Of a stretch of 64,000 nt of DNA, positions 20,311 through 29,079 are shown in pieces. This stretch comes from Lobulomyces angularis. Its lineage: Eukaryota; Chytridiomycota; Chytridiomycetes; Lobulomycetales; Lobulomycetaceae. The notes under the pieces are model-generated. The model was not told where the DNA came from and made no database searches. It was given only the letters and a program-made list of their open reading frames with translations. The position numbers and the translations under genes were made by a program. The first letter of the stretch is position 1; each line of letters opens with the position of its first letter. Location: positions 1 through 64,000 of the forward strand of contig JADHYX010000069.1 of NCBI GenBank assembly GCA_027604685.1, given 5' to 3'.

Positions 20311-21486
20311 TTAAGTTATTATTTTGTATATAATCCTTGGGACGTCATCTTTATAGTTATAATTTATTTTTATGATGTCTCCTTTGTTAAATCCTAAGTA
20401 TCTAATAACAATGTCATCATCGCTACTTAGTTTAGGAAGATTATTGATTTCTGATAGTATTATTGGGGACATATCTGTTAATTCTATTTTACTTATATCT
20501 GGTAACAGTTTTGATTCTAATGGATTATATAAAAAGTCGCTATCTTTAAATATGTGTATTTTTTTGTTAGAAAACGTATTAATTTTCATGTCATAAAACT
20601 GTTTGTAATTGTTGTATGTTTTTATCATAGAGTCTGTTAAAAGTAGATATATATTTTTTTCTGTTACATCATCATCAACAATTGCGTGTATTATTTGAAC
20701 TATAAAATCCTTTCTTATATCTTTCGGATCAATAAGTGATTCATCGCACTTATAACTTATGCTTTTCTTAAAGATTCTATAGTGAGGTAAACATATACTA
20801 ATATTATACTTTTTGTAGTTAATTATTCCTGTTCTATTAGAGTCTAATATTTTATTAAAAAAATCGTCCTTGTCCTCTATGATATAGTTTTTATATTTGT
20901 TATATAACATAATATTTATATTATCTGCTATTTTGGATATATCATAAGCAAAAGCATCTACTAATTCAAAAGCGGTATTCTTCTCATATACGTGTATATT
21001 ATCTTGTCTATTTTTATAAATGTTTAGTATATTGTTATATATTATAATTGTATTGTAGGACTTATAGTTATTGATATATTCATTAATAAAATTATTAAAT
21101 GTATCTGATTTATTTTTTATATTGAAGTATTTTTCCTTTATTGCAGTATATTTAAGATATATATTATCACTTATTATTAGCATCATTTCTTCTATATTAT
21201 TAACCACGGTAAATTTGTCTTTTTCTGCTCCAAGATTAACTAGCTGATCTCTTATTTCTGTTAAGAAACCTTTATCTTCGTTATTAATACCCATTCCTTC
21301 ATTATATTGATTAGCTATGAAAAATGCTTCAATAATTATTATTGTTTTATTATCGTGATCAATATAAACATTATTAACATTGTTTATAAATTCTTCATAT
21401 AGAGAATAGTTAATTTTAATAGCTTCTCTTTCAATAAAGTTATAGTATATACGGTTAGTTCTCTTTAATATATATCTAATGCTCAT
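20311..21486 (-). CDS. RNA polymerase subunit with RPB5-like C-terminal domain
   Basis: 391 residues from ATG 21486. The last 75 residues match the assembly domain of RPB5/RpoH: MSPIILSEINNLPKLSSDD, then IRYLGFNKGDIIKI (the family's RYYGLKRGQVVKI) and a final strand ending IYKII. Eukaryotic RPB5 is about 210 residues, the poxvirus RPO22 is shorter and asfarvirus-type homologues are also about 200, so this protein is unusually long. The N-terminal 300 residues are helical with Asn/Tyr/Lys bias and only vaguely like the RPB5 jaw domain. It would sit at the downstream jaw of the viral polymerase, touching RPB1. The nearest downstream polymerase gene is the RPB1 C-terminal half at 22452-23990 (upstream in transcription). 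Confidence 0.75.
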   Translation of the reverse strand: MSIRYILKRTNRIYYNFIEREAIKINYSLYEEFINNVNNVYIDHDNKTIIIIEAFFIANQYNEGMGINNEDKGFLTEIRDQLVNLGAEKDKFTVVNNIEEMMLIISDNIYLKYTAIKEKYFNIKNKSDTFNNFINEYINNYKSYNTIIIYNNILNIYKNRQDNIHVYEKNTAFELVDAFAYDISKIADNINIMLYNKYKNYIIEDKDDFFNKILDSNRTGIINYKKYNISICLPHYRIFKKSISYKCDESLIDPKDIRKDFIVQIIHAIVDDDVTEKNIYLLLTDSMIKTYNNYKQFYDMKINTFSNKKIHIFKDSDFLYNPLESKLLPDISKIELTDMSPIILSEINNLPKLSSDDDIVIRYLGFNKGDIIKINYNYKDDVPRIIYKIIT

Positions 21487-21587
21487 TTTTCAATAAATAC
21501 AAACCTTTATAATTTAAGCCTAAAGATTCAGTTTATATTTATTAGATATACAAATATATAAAAATAAATTGGTAATTTAAAAGAGTC

Positions 21588-21730
21588 TAAATATTGATAT
21601 TAATTATGTCAGACTCATCTGGAATATATTAAAAGAGAAGAATCCTTTGCGCATTGATTTATATAAAGATAGAGAATTAATAATTAAAACTTTACGTTCT
21701 ATAAAATCTGATATAAAAGAGTTAGTTTAA
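21588..21730 (+). pseudogene. Short gene remnant without start codon
   Basis: A 46-codon plus-strand frame ends at TAA 21728-21730 with a normal-looking charged C-terminus (LYKDRELIIKTLRSIKSDIK). It has no in-frame ATG; the only nearby ATG (21607) is in another frame and stops after eight codons. It may be the tail of a lost gene. The rest of 21731-21990 shows nothing. Confidence 0.25.
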
Positions 21731-21991
21731 ATAAAGACTTATCACAAGATTATGCTTTTTAAAAAAAATCTAAACAATATAATAGGAAAATAAACTACAA
21801 TAATGTTATAGAAAAATTGTTTAACTGATGTCATTTTAATTTTTAAATGATTTTGTATCTAAATAATATTAAGTTTTATTTTTCTTCAATATATTCGTTA
21901 TTTATGATAATATGTAATATACTATAGATTGTATTATTTAATCATATATTGATATCTAATACGATTTTAGATTGTTATTTTTAGAAACCAG

Positions 21992-22102
21992 AAATTCATT
22001 TAAAAAAACTAAGTCAACTAAGAAAACTAAGTCCCCAAAAAAAATTTTTTTTTGACTAAGAAAACTAAGAAAACTAAGTCGCCCAATTTTTTAATTGATT
22101 TT
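21992..22102 (-). repeat. Dispersed 110-bp repeat, copy G
   Basis: Full-length minus-strand copy. Its flank 22103-22172 (CATATAGATTATTTATGAAG ... ATTATTAGCGAATG) is repeated after copy H at 22317-22390, so G and H lie in a tandem duplication of about 260 bases. Confidence 0.9.
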
Positions 22103-22252
22103 TATAGATCAAATAAATTTTCATATAGATTATTTATGAAGGCTAAGACTGTATATATAAATTATTAGCGAATGTTTAAATTATTATATGACACTAGTAT
22201 ATACAAAATATTATCAATTACGAAAAATTATTATACATTATACCATATCAAA

Positions 22253-22316
22253 GAATTCATTTAAAAAAACTAAGTCAACTAAGAAAACTAAGTCGCCGGA
22301 TTTTTTAATTGATTTT
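22253..22316 (-). repeat. Internally deleted copy of the 110-bp repeat, copy H
   Basis: About 64 bases retaining both ends of the unit; the central A/T palindrome and one CTTAG module are missing. A frame open across it on the plus strand is a by-product of the repeat. The deletion in H but not in G shows that the core can be lost by recombination between the two CTTAGTTTTCTTAG modules. Confidence 0.85.
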
Positions 22317-22451
22317 TATAGACTAGATAGATTTCCATATGGGTTATTTATGAAGGCTAAGACTGTATATATAAATTATTAGCGAATGTTTTAAAATAAT
22401 ATGAGTAGTGAAGATGATAGAATATGATGAGAAATGATAAAAAACTTATAT

Positions 22452-23990
22452 CTAGTTATGATACATACCCTTTTTGCTTAACTTATTTCCAATAATAATA
22501 GATGAAGCAACATCATTAACATTATCCACGCATCCTTTTGATGTAATTGTTAAACCTTTCATTATATCTTCAAAACTAAGAACTGTTAGAAATCCATTAC
22601 CACTTTTTTCTAATCCAGTTCTATCTATACCAACAATTCTTCCAGTGTTAGTAATACTATTACTTATCATCTCTATACTTTCTACTATTTGTCTATTTTT
22701 ATTGCCACTTGATATTAAACCTAATATTTTGTTCTTAAATACATATTTTGATACTTCAAGACCTAATGAATTATATACATCTTGAATATTAGTACCATAG
22801 GTGTATTTTATGTCAACAAAAGGTAATTTGAGCACATCTTTTAGACATATACCTGAAACTTTAAGAAATGGTTTCTTTATTTTATTATCGTATTCAACAT
22901 CCACTCTTTTAACTTCTGGCATGCCATGTATACTTGTATTCATTATATCATCGTTTAATATATTATAGATAACATTGTTTTTTATACTAGGACTAGTGAT
23001 TTCTGAATATATACATAACAGTTTATTATCTATTGATTTTAACAGTCTACCCTCGTTTTTATCGATGAATATTACTTCTCTAAGCTTCTTTATTTCACTA
23101 GGATGAATATTGTCAAGTATGAGAACATCTGGATCAAGTATTTTAACTGATAATACATGCTCAACACTAAATTTATTTCTTACTTCAGACCACTTTTTAA
23201 TTTCACATGATGCATTTTCATCTTTGAAACTATGCCTTACTACGTTGAATCTAGATTTAAAGATTTTTATATTAGAATTAAAAGCATTTTCAATAACAGC
23301 ATTACTTGTTACCTCTTCTATACACATTGAATCGGTAGGATCTAGAATTCTAATATTTTGATAACTTTCTGATAATATATTTAAAAAGTTAAATAATGTT
23401 ATTCTAGATTCATATATAGCATCTAGATCAAACTTAATGTAAAGAACCGGAAACTTCATGTTTGTATTTTCATCTACTCTGGATGTACTATAATCATATT
23501 CGTCGACAAACAGAGTAACATTTTGCACAAAATCACCAAATGTTTTATATACGAATTTATTTTTATAATATAATATGTCATCTGTTGTATTAATATATTT
23601 GAAATAAACATTACATACAAGATCTTTTTTGCTTTGAGAATTAGACAATATTGTTTTATATTTAATATTACTATCTTCATCGTTTGCTACACCAGCACTA
23701 TGAAATGAACTTAATTTGTTTTGAGTAATTGGTTGAGATATTACTTGAGATAGTTTACTTCCAACGAAAGTTCCATTATGATATTTTCTTTTTTTATATT
23801 GAACTTTTATATCGTCACATAATGTATCAAATTCATTGTCTGTTAATTCAGGAGATTCTCTTAAATTAGATATAATATTGTTTAATAGTTCTTTCATGTT
23901 AATATTGCATGCTTCTTCTCCAACATAATGTATAGAATCTTGATAAATAACACTCTTAATCTTTTGAATCTTTATATCATCGAGATACAT
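22452..23990 (-). CDS. RNA polymerase largest subunit, C-terminal half (RPB1-C, archaeal A''-like)
   Basis: 512 residues from ATG 23990. Residues 73-103 hold the trigger-loop block: GTFVGSKLSQVISQPITQNK then LSSFHSAGVAN, the counterpart of VGxxAAQSIGEPxTQMTLNTFHxAGV. The rest covers jaw, cleft and clamp-core segments, ending with GLTITSKGCVDNVNDVASS near the C-terminus, like the final conserved block of RPB1. No active-site NADFDGD motif is present; that lies in the separate gene at 34630-37011. Together the two make about 1300 residues, the normal length of a poxvirus-type RPO147. The gene has its own ATG and its own intergenic leader, so it is a gene in its own right, equivalent to archaeal rpoA2. 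Gln replaces the usual Glu in the SIGEP motif (VISQP). Confidence 0.9.
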   Translation of the reverse strand: MYLDDIKIQKIKSVIYQDSIHYVGEEACNINMKELLNNIISNLRESPELTDNEFDTLCDDIKVQYKKRKYHNGTFVGSKLSQVISQPITQNKLSSFHSAGVANDEDSNIKYKTILSNSQSKKDLVCNVYFKYINTTDDILYYKNKFVYKTFGDFVQNVTLFVDEYDYSTSRVDENTNMKFPVLYIKFDLDAIYESRITLFNFLNILSESYQNIRILDPTDSMCIEEVTSNAVIENAFNSNIKIFKSRFNVVRHSFKDENASCEIKKWSEVRNKFSVEHVLSVKILDPDVLILDNIHPSEIKKLREVIFIDKNEGRLLKSIDNKLLCIYSEITSPSIKNNVIYNILNDDIMNTSIHGMPEVKRVDVEYDNKIKKPFLKVSGICLKDVLKLPFVDIKYTYGTNIQDVYNSLGLEVSKYVFKNKILGLISSGNKNRQIVESIEMISNSITNTGRIVGIDRTGLEKSGNGFLTVLSFEDIMKGLTITSKGCVDNVNDVASSIIIGNKLSKKGMYHN

Positions 23991-24086
23991 TATTATTATT
24001 TATTTCTTTTTAAAAGCCATTTTATGCAATTTATTCATTTATTTATATTTAATCTATGTATCAGTTTGTATTTGAATCTAAAATGT

Positions 24087-24233
24087 TTACTTTAATGTCT
24101 CATTTATATTTTTTCTAGTTGGACCTACCATAAAGCTCATTCTATGTACGAGGTTAAATGTTTCAAACTGTTTACATAATAAAGCATTAGAAAACTGAAT
24201 AGTGAGGAAGATTGATAGAATAGACAATTTCAT
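24087..24233 (-). CDS. 48-residue secreted peptide candidate
   Basis: A short frame from ATG 24233 to TAA 24087. Residues 1-18 are a near-ideal signal peptide (MKLSILSIFLTIQFSNA, with cleavage expected after SNA), leaving a mature peptide of about 30 residues with one cysteine and a basic middle (VHRMSFMVGPTRKN). It lies between RPB1-C and the secreted Thr-rich gene on the same strand. Size makes it uncertain, but signal peptides of this quality are rare in random A+T-rich sequence. It may also be the 5' remnant of a longer secreted protein. Confidence 0.5.
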   Translation of the reverse strand: MKLSILSIFLTIQFSNALLCKQFETFNLVHRMSFMVGPTRKNINETLK

Positions 24234-24372
24234 GATAATATTTTGTTAAACTAATAATAAAGCAACTATAATCACTTTGTATATCATTTTATTAAATAGT
24301 GAAAACTAATTTTTAAAAATATCTTATATCTAGAATAATAGTCTAATCTATTAAATCTAATCTAGAAGAAGT

Positions 24373-25215
24373 CTAATTCATTTTGTTTCTTTTTCTAAGT
24401 AATATGTTATTTTTGTTGAATTCTCTGTTAACTTTTGATTCATTTGTTGGAATAGTAATTAACATATCTGTTTTAATGTTATCTTTAGACACAGTATTAT
24501 TATCAATGAGTGTTGGTTTAACAGTTGGTCTAGTGTCTACTTCTGATTTTGTAACAATTTTGGTAGAACTAGGTTTAATGGTTGGTCTATTATCAATTTC
24601 TGATATAGTTGTAGTTTTTGGGATTAGAGTCGGATTAACAGTTGGTCTATTGTCTAATTCTGAGGTTGTAGTAACTATAATAGATGTTGGTTTAATAGTT
24701 GGTCTATTGTCTAATTCTGAGGTTGTAGTAACTATAATAGATGTTGGTTTAACAGTTGGTCTATTATCAATCTCTGATTCAGTAGTTGTTTTAGTAATCA
24801 AAGTTGGTTTAACAGTTGGTCTATTATCTACTCTTGATGTAGCGCTAGTTACTTCAGATGTTTTCACAATTACTACTCTACTAGTTGATCTTAATGGCAT
24901 TGAACCTATAATTAATACATTTGCATCAACAGTTGGTCTGACATTTACTCTAGGTCTTATTGAACTTGTTTCTATTTGATTATTCTGTAAATTATTTAAT
25001 GCATTCAGAATTGTTGTAGTGATAGGAGCGGCTGGTCTGGTTGATCTATTAATAGCAGATGTTCTAATAGAACTGGTCTGAGTAATACTAACAGAATTTT
25101 TAACAGTTGTGCTACTCATAGGAGTCTTAATAGTAGTAGTATTTGTCTTTGAAGCTGACCTAAGATGACATTTAGAACTTACAAGAATAATCAATAAAAA
25201 GTATGGCAATAACAT
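24373..25215 (-). CDS. Secreted Thr/Ser-rich repeat protein
   Basis: 280 residues from ATG 25215. Residues 1-15 (MLLPYFLLIILVSSK) are a signal peptide. The mature part is almost entirely Thr, Ser, Pro, Val and Ile. Residues about 130-240 are six to seven imperfect repeats of 18-20 residues built on DNRPTVKPTLITKTTTESEI. No C-terminal membrane segment is seen (it ends in a basic LLRKRNKMN), so it is probably secreted, and would be heavily O-glycosylated. Such mucin-like repeats are common in fungal wall and parasite surface proteins. The plus-strand frame opposite is a shadow of the repeats. Repeat number is likely to vary between isolates. Confidence 0.75.
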   Translation of the reverse strand: MLLPYFLLIILVSSKCHLRSASKTNTTTIKTPMSSTTVKNSVSITQTSSIRTSAINRSTRPAAPITTTILNALNNLQNNQIETSSIRPRVNVRPTVDANVLIIGSMPLRSTSRVVIVKTSEVTSATSRVDNRPTVKPTLITKTTTESEIDNRPTVKPTSIIVTTTSELDNRPTIKPTSIIVTTTSELDNRPTVNPTLIPKTTTISEIDNRPTIKPSSTKIVTKSEVDTRPTVKPTLIDNNTVSKDNIKTDMLITIPTNESKVNREFNKNNILLRKRNKMN

Positions 25216-25410
25216 TCTCTAGTGTGTTTGATCAATGTATTAGGTAGATCGCATAATACACTCTAATATCATTTTAAAAAACAAACAAATATAACTTATT
25301 AAAATACTATATAAAAACAATGTCTTGTATGTTAAACTTTTTTAAAAAAAATACTAATATAATCGATATATATATATAATAACAAATAATTCTAATAATA
25401 AAAATATACA

Positions 25411-26529
25411 CTATTTCTTTTGTTGCTTTAATAAGTTTAATATTTCTTCTATTTGTTGCGACATATGCATAATCTTTGATCCATATAACTCATTGACCTT
25501 TTTCTCATTTTCCATTGTAGAAACTAAATATTTTATATCTTTACTAATGTTGAATAGATTACTATCATTTTTAATGTTATACTCACCTTGAGACATTGAT
25601 ATACTTGAAGTAACGTTTTCGTTTTCTACAATTTCGTCATCACTATCTTCTTCTTCAAATGAATCATAATTATTTACTTTATTTATTAGATTATTTTTTT
25701 TCTTGACAGGAGTAGGAACATCTTTATCGAATTTTATATTTAGTAATTTTTTCTTTATTGGACTATTACTGTTTAATTTATCATCATCAGATTCATCATC
25801 ATCAGAACTACTAGATTCATATGCTGATTCACTTTCTTCTTTATCATTGAATGCTGATTTATTATTGAAATTTATTAAATTTAATTTAGTGCCTTTATTT
25901 TTGATAATAGAAGTTTCTTCTTCCTCTGATTCAGATTCTTTATCACTTTCTTTTTCGCTTTCATCATTTTCTTCATCACTACTTTCTTCCTCTTCATCAT
26001 TGTCTTCAGTGTCAAAATTACTATTACTAAAATTTATCAGGCTACTTTTTCTATTAATACTATTACTATTGCCTTTGACTTTAGACTCAAATTCATCGTC
26101 ACTCTCACTATTACTATCTTCACCTTCAGATTCAGAATTATTATTTTCATCATTGTTTCCATTAATATCTTCATCTCCTTCATCGTCATCATCAAAATCA
26201 ATATCTTTTTTATTGTTACTATTATCTTCCTCACTATTACTATCTTCACCTTCAGATTCAGAATTATTATTTTCATTATCGTTTTCATTAATATCTTCAT
26301 CTTCTTCATTGTCATCATCAAAATTAATATCTTTTGTTGTATCAGAACTTATATTTTCATTAAAGTTCGTATTTTTGATAATACCTTCTATATTAACTTC
26401 TTCTTCTTTGTCATTTGTATCATGATTGTTCGAAGTATTTTCGTTAATATTTTCTTCAATAGCATCAATATCTTTGGACATTTTTTTCTTTTTATATATA
26501 AATTTATCTTTTACAAAAATGTATCTCAT
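25411..26529 (-). CDS. Very acidic low-complexity protein with tandem repeats
   Basis: 372 residues from ATG 26529, which lies in TTAAAAATGAG; a second ATG at 26481 (MSKDIDAIEE) gives 356 residues and a more usual N-terminus. Most of the chain is Asp, Glu, Ser and Asn. A block of about 45 residues (NNNSESEGEDSNSE ... FDDDDEGDEDING) is present twice in tandem (DNA about 26090-26330). The last 70 residues are different, with a heptad-like helix (ISKDIKYLVSTMENEKKV ... QIEEILNLLKQQKK) likely to be a coiled coil. Short motifs such as LINFNNKSAF and KLLNIKFDKD recur between acidic runs. It could be a histone- or basic-protein-binding chaperone-like factor; that is speculation from composition. Confidence 0.7.
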   Translation of the reverse strand: MRYIFVKDKFIYKKKKMSKDIDAIEENINENTSNNHDTNDKEEEVNIEGIIKNTNFNENISSDTTKDINFDDDNEEDEDINENDNENNNSESEGEDSNSEEDNSNNKKDIDFDDDDEGDEDINGNNDENNNSESEGEDSNSESDDEFESKVKGNSNSINRKSSLINFSNSNFDTEDNDEEEESSDEENDESEKESDKESESEEEETSIIKNKGTKLNLINFNNKSAFNDKEESESAYESSSSDDDESDDDKLNSNSPIKKKLLNIKFDKDVPTPVKKKNNLINKVNNYDSFEEEDSDDEIVENENVTSSISMSQGEYNIKNDSNLFNISKDIKYLVSTMENEKKVNELYGSKIMHMSQQIEEILNLLKQQKK

Positions 26530-26797
26530 TTTTAATATATTATCATTTATCTTTTTTCAGTAATATTAATTTATTATTACTAAATATTTATTTCATGTTT
26601 TAAAGAGTATAGTGTATTAGAAAACTAATTCTTAAAATTCTAGTTATTACATTGAGTATATTGGAATATTATAACAAAGTATATATAGTAAATATACATT
26701 TTTTAAAAAAAATCAACAAAGACATATAATAAATTAATAAATGCGATAATAAATAGAATAATTGACTATAATTACAAATTTTTTACATCTCAATGGG

Positions 26798-27007
26798 TTA
26801 TTTAACGGTAATACGAGTGTTTAATCCAACTACTTCTCCGTCTTTCCATATTATCATATCGTCATCTTCTCTCTTTTTTAGTTCGGACAATAATCTAAAT
26901 ATTATGTCTTTTTTTTCTGAGTCTGTTAAATCATCTCGATGTATATACTGAGATAATATATATCTCGATGCTTTTTCTCTTTTATCTCGTCCACTTATAT
27001 AAGCCAT
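26798..27007 (-). CDS. Small hypothetical protein, possible RPB6-like fragment
   Basis: 69 residues from ATG 27007. The segment KASRYILSQYIHRDDLT and then LLSELKKREDDDMIIWKDGE faintly recalls the RPB6 core (TS+Y...+AR...  AMKELKE+KIP.IIRR.LPDG), but the key ALQIS segment is not visible, so the assignment is weak. Its place among RNA polymerase genes (RPB1-C upstream in coordinates, early factor and RPB1-N downstream) makes a small polymerase or transcription subunit reasonable. It is highly charged and predicted helical. Confidence 0.5.
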   Translation of the reverse strand: MAYISGRDKREKASRYILSQYIHRDDLTDSEKKDIIFRLLSELKKREDDDMIIWKDGEVVGLNTRITVK

Positions 27008-27155
27008 ATTAAATTATTGTTTTTTTTCTTTGTTATTGTTCTTGTATTACTTCGACCCTTTTTAAAAAAGTCTAAATATTTTTTTCATTTTATTTATGTT
27101 ATGTTTTCACCTGCTAATCTTCTTAATATATATTTCTGATTAAGTGCCAAAGAGC

Positions 27156-27581
27156 TTAAAATATTCTCTTGCTGAATATTTCTGTACACGCTAAATTAAT
27201 ATTTTCAATAGAATTATCTCCATTTTTTAGAATGTTAACCATGATTTCATTGTTCGTTAATAAGGTCAGAAAATATAAATCTTCATTGACTATAGCATGA
27301 ATTAGTAGTTGTTCTATATGTACAATACTCCATTCATAATTCTTAATATTATTTATAATTTCATATACATTTTTTATACTACAATCTTTTTCGTATTCTA
27401 TCTTAATATTTGCTCTTATATACATATCTAATAATCCTACATTGTTACATTTTATATGCAGCTTGGGTGAATTATACCCTCTTGAAAACAAAATGCTATA
27501 TAATTTTTCGAAATTACTTAACATTATTTTATTTGTGGGATTGTTTTTAAAATTATAAGACTTTTTGATACAATATATCAT
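27156..27581 (-). CDS. Hypothetical protein, coupled to the 27578 gene
   Basis: 141 residues from ATG 27581, helical with four to five short amphipathic helices; no domain recognised. Its ATG overlaps the TGA of the upstream gene as ATGA (27578-27581), which suggests coupled translation or simply compact packing. An internal ATG (MLSNFEKL, residue 20) is a possible alternative start. A helical repeat of the ankyrin or HEAT kind is conceivable from the spacing of hydrophobic residues, but no consensus is visible. Confidence 0.6.
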   Translation of the reverse strand: MIYCIKKSYNFKNNPTNKIMLSNFEKLYSILFSRGYNSPKLHIKCNNVGLLDMYIRANIKIEYEKDCSIKNVYEIINNIKNYEWSIVHIEQLLIHAIVNEDLYFLTLLTNNEIMVNILKNGDNSIENINLACTEIFSKRIF

Positions 27582-28477
27582 TTAATATGCTTAGAGTTTG
27601 TTTTTAGGCTTTCAATATTTGCTTTGAATTTATTAAGCATATTTATGTTATTGTCAATGGCATTTAGTAGAATATCGAAATTCGTGTCTTCCTTAAAGTT
27701 AACATCATATTGTAAAGTTATATCATCATATGATTCATTTCTAGATACTGAACAAGAATTTACATTATTGTAGTTTTTATTTTCTTTATAGTCACCTAAG
27801 TCTGAACTTATAACCATTTTTATTACTTCTTTGTTAGTATCCTTTTTTATATTTATATAATCGTTAATATTAGGTAATAACATTATGTCAGGCATTATTA
27901 TCTTATCTTTTTCGTTAATATCATTGGAGTTATTACAATATGAAGTTATTTTATTGTTAATCTCGTTTTTGGAAATTATTACAGCAACATTTTTATTTGA
28001 GTATACGTCTTTGTTTCTGTCTATATGAATTTTAACTTTTTCTTTTATATTGTGTATTAAAAAGTTTATGTTTAATATTTTACTTTGGTCATTAAAAATT
28101 ACGTGAATATTATCTTCTTCGTAAAAATAGCATATAACTATATCGAAGGATATTACATAATTAAATATATCGTCAAATTCATCAATTTTTATATTCATGG
28201 GATAAAATAATTCTAAATCAGAACTTGATAGATTTGAATTATTAGCTTTCTTTAACAAATATGATATACACTTCTTGGATACTGGTATATTACGTAATAT
28301 GTCACATAGGATTTCTTCTTCAAGTTCCTTTAGTTGATAATTAATTATACCTATATTATAAAAGCAGTATGTATTACTAGATTCTAATATAGAAACTCTT
28401 AGAGAATTTAAATGAGCTATATGTATATCTTTACATAGGATCTTATTATTTAAACCTTCGTTAATGAACTTATACAT
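27578..28477 (-). CDS. Hypothetical protein
   Basis: 299 residues from ATG 28477, rich in Asn, Ile, Asp and Lys. The first 190 residues look globular (alternating strands and helices, with five cysteines), then a Ser/Asn-rich linker and a C-terminal helix (NMLNKFKANIESLKTN). No family is recognised. Four-base overlap with the following gene. Between them and the early-factor gene lies a 600-base gap with unusual composition. Confidence 0.6.
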   Translation of the reverse strand: MYKFINEGLNNKILCKDIHIAHLNSLRVSILESSNTYCFYNIGIINYQLKELEEEILCDILRNIPVSKKCISYLLKKANNSNLSSSDLELFYPMNIKIDEFDDIFNYVISFDIVICYFYEEDNIHVIFNDQSKILNINFLIHNIKEKVKIHIDRNKDVYSNKNVAVIISKNEINNKITSYCNNSNDINEKDKIIMPDIMLLPNINDYINIKKDTNKEVIKMVISSDLGDYKENKNYNNVNSCSVSRNESYDDITLQYDVNFKEDTNFDILLNAIDNNINMLNKFKANIESLKTNSKHIK

Positions 28478-29079
28478 TTTTTCTAGAAGGTGATATATTT
28501 TTAATTTGAATTCAATTAATTATTTTTAGATAGATAATAAATTTGATTTTTTTATGTATTTTATTCGGTAATATAAACAATTACAAATCATAAGTAAAAT
28601 AAATAAATAAATTATATTCATGCAGCTTTTTATCATAATTAGTAGATCTAATATATCGTAGAATTGTATATTATTACACTTTAAGTTCATTACACATATT
28701 TACCTAATTTTCACTATAATTTCAGTCCCCTCACTAAATATTCATATAAATCAATCGTAAATCGACGATTTTGTTAGGTGTTTTGAAAATGACAGAGTAA
28801 GCCTAGTAAAAACTCACTTTTTTCGACCCCCTAGGGAAAGGGAGCCGAGGTATAAACAATATACTCACAATTACTAATTACATTGATCATAATAACACTT
28901 TCTTCTAACGCAGACACATCAAGACAGAACAGTTAACATAGGATTTATAATTTTTGCAGTACTTACTTTCTATTATTTAGACAACCTATATATGATTTCG
29001 GATCAGTCTTTTTTCATTTTATTCGTCTTCAACTAAATTTATGTTTTTTTATAGTGTGTTTTTAAAAATGGTTGTTATA
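28478..29079. other. Intergenic stretch with a G+C-rich structured segment
   Basis: About 600 bases without a gene. Positions 28720-28870 stand out by composition and structure: AATCGTAAATCGACGATT (6-bp stem), then GAGTAAGCCTAGTAAAAACTC (GAGT/ACTC stem), then CGACCCCCTAGGGAAAGGG, containing the palindrome CCCTAGGG. No protein frame explains this. It may be a structured RNA, a regulatory site or an origin; no family is recognised. Confidence 0.35.

Noticed and set aside
24383..24979. 198-codon frame on the plus strand opposite the Thr-rich gene
   Set aside because: It mirrors the repeats of the minus-strand gene; the minus frame has a signal peptide and normal repeat structure, the plus frame does not.
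25703..26425. 240-codon Ser/Leu-rich plus-strand frame
   Set aside because: Antisense shadow of the Asp/Glu/Ser-rich gene; Ser/Leu runs are the complement of acidic codons.
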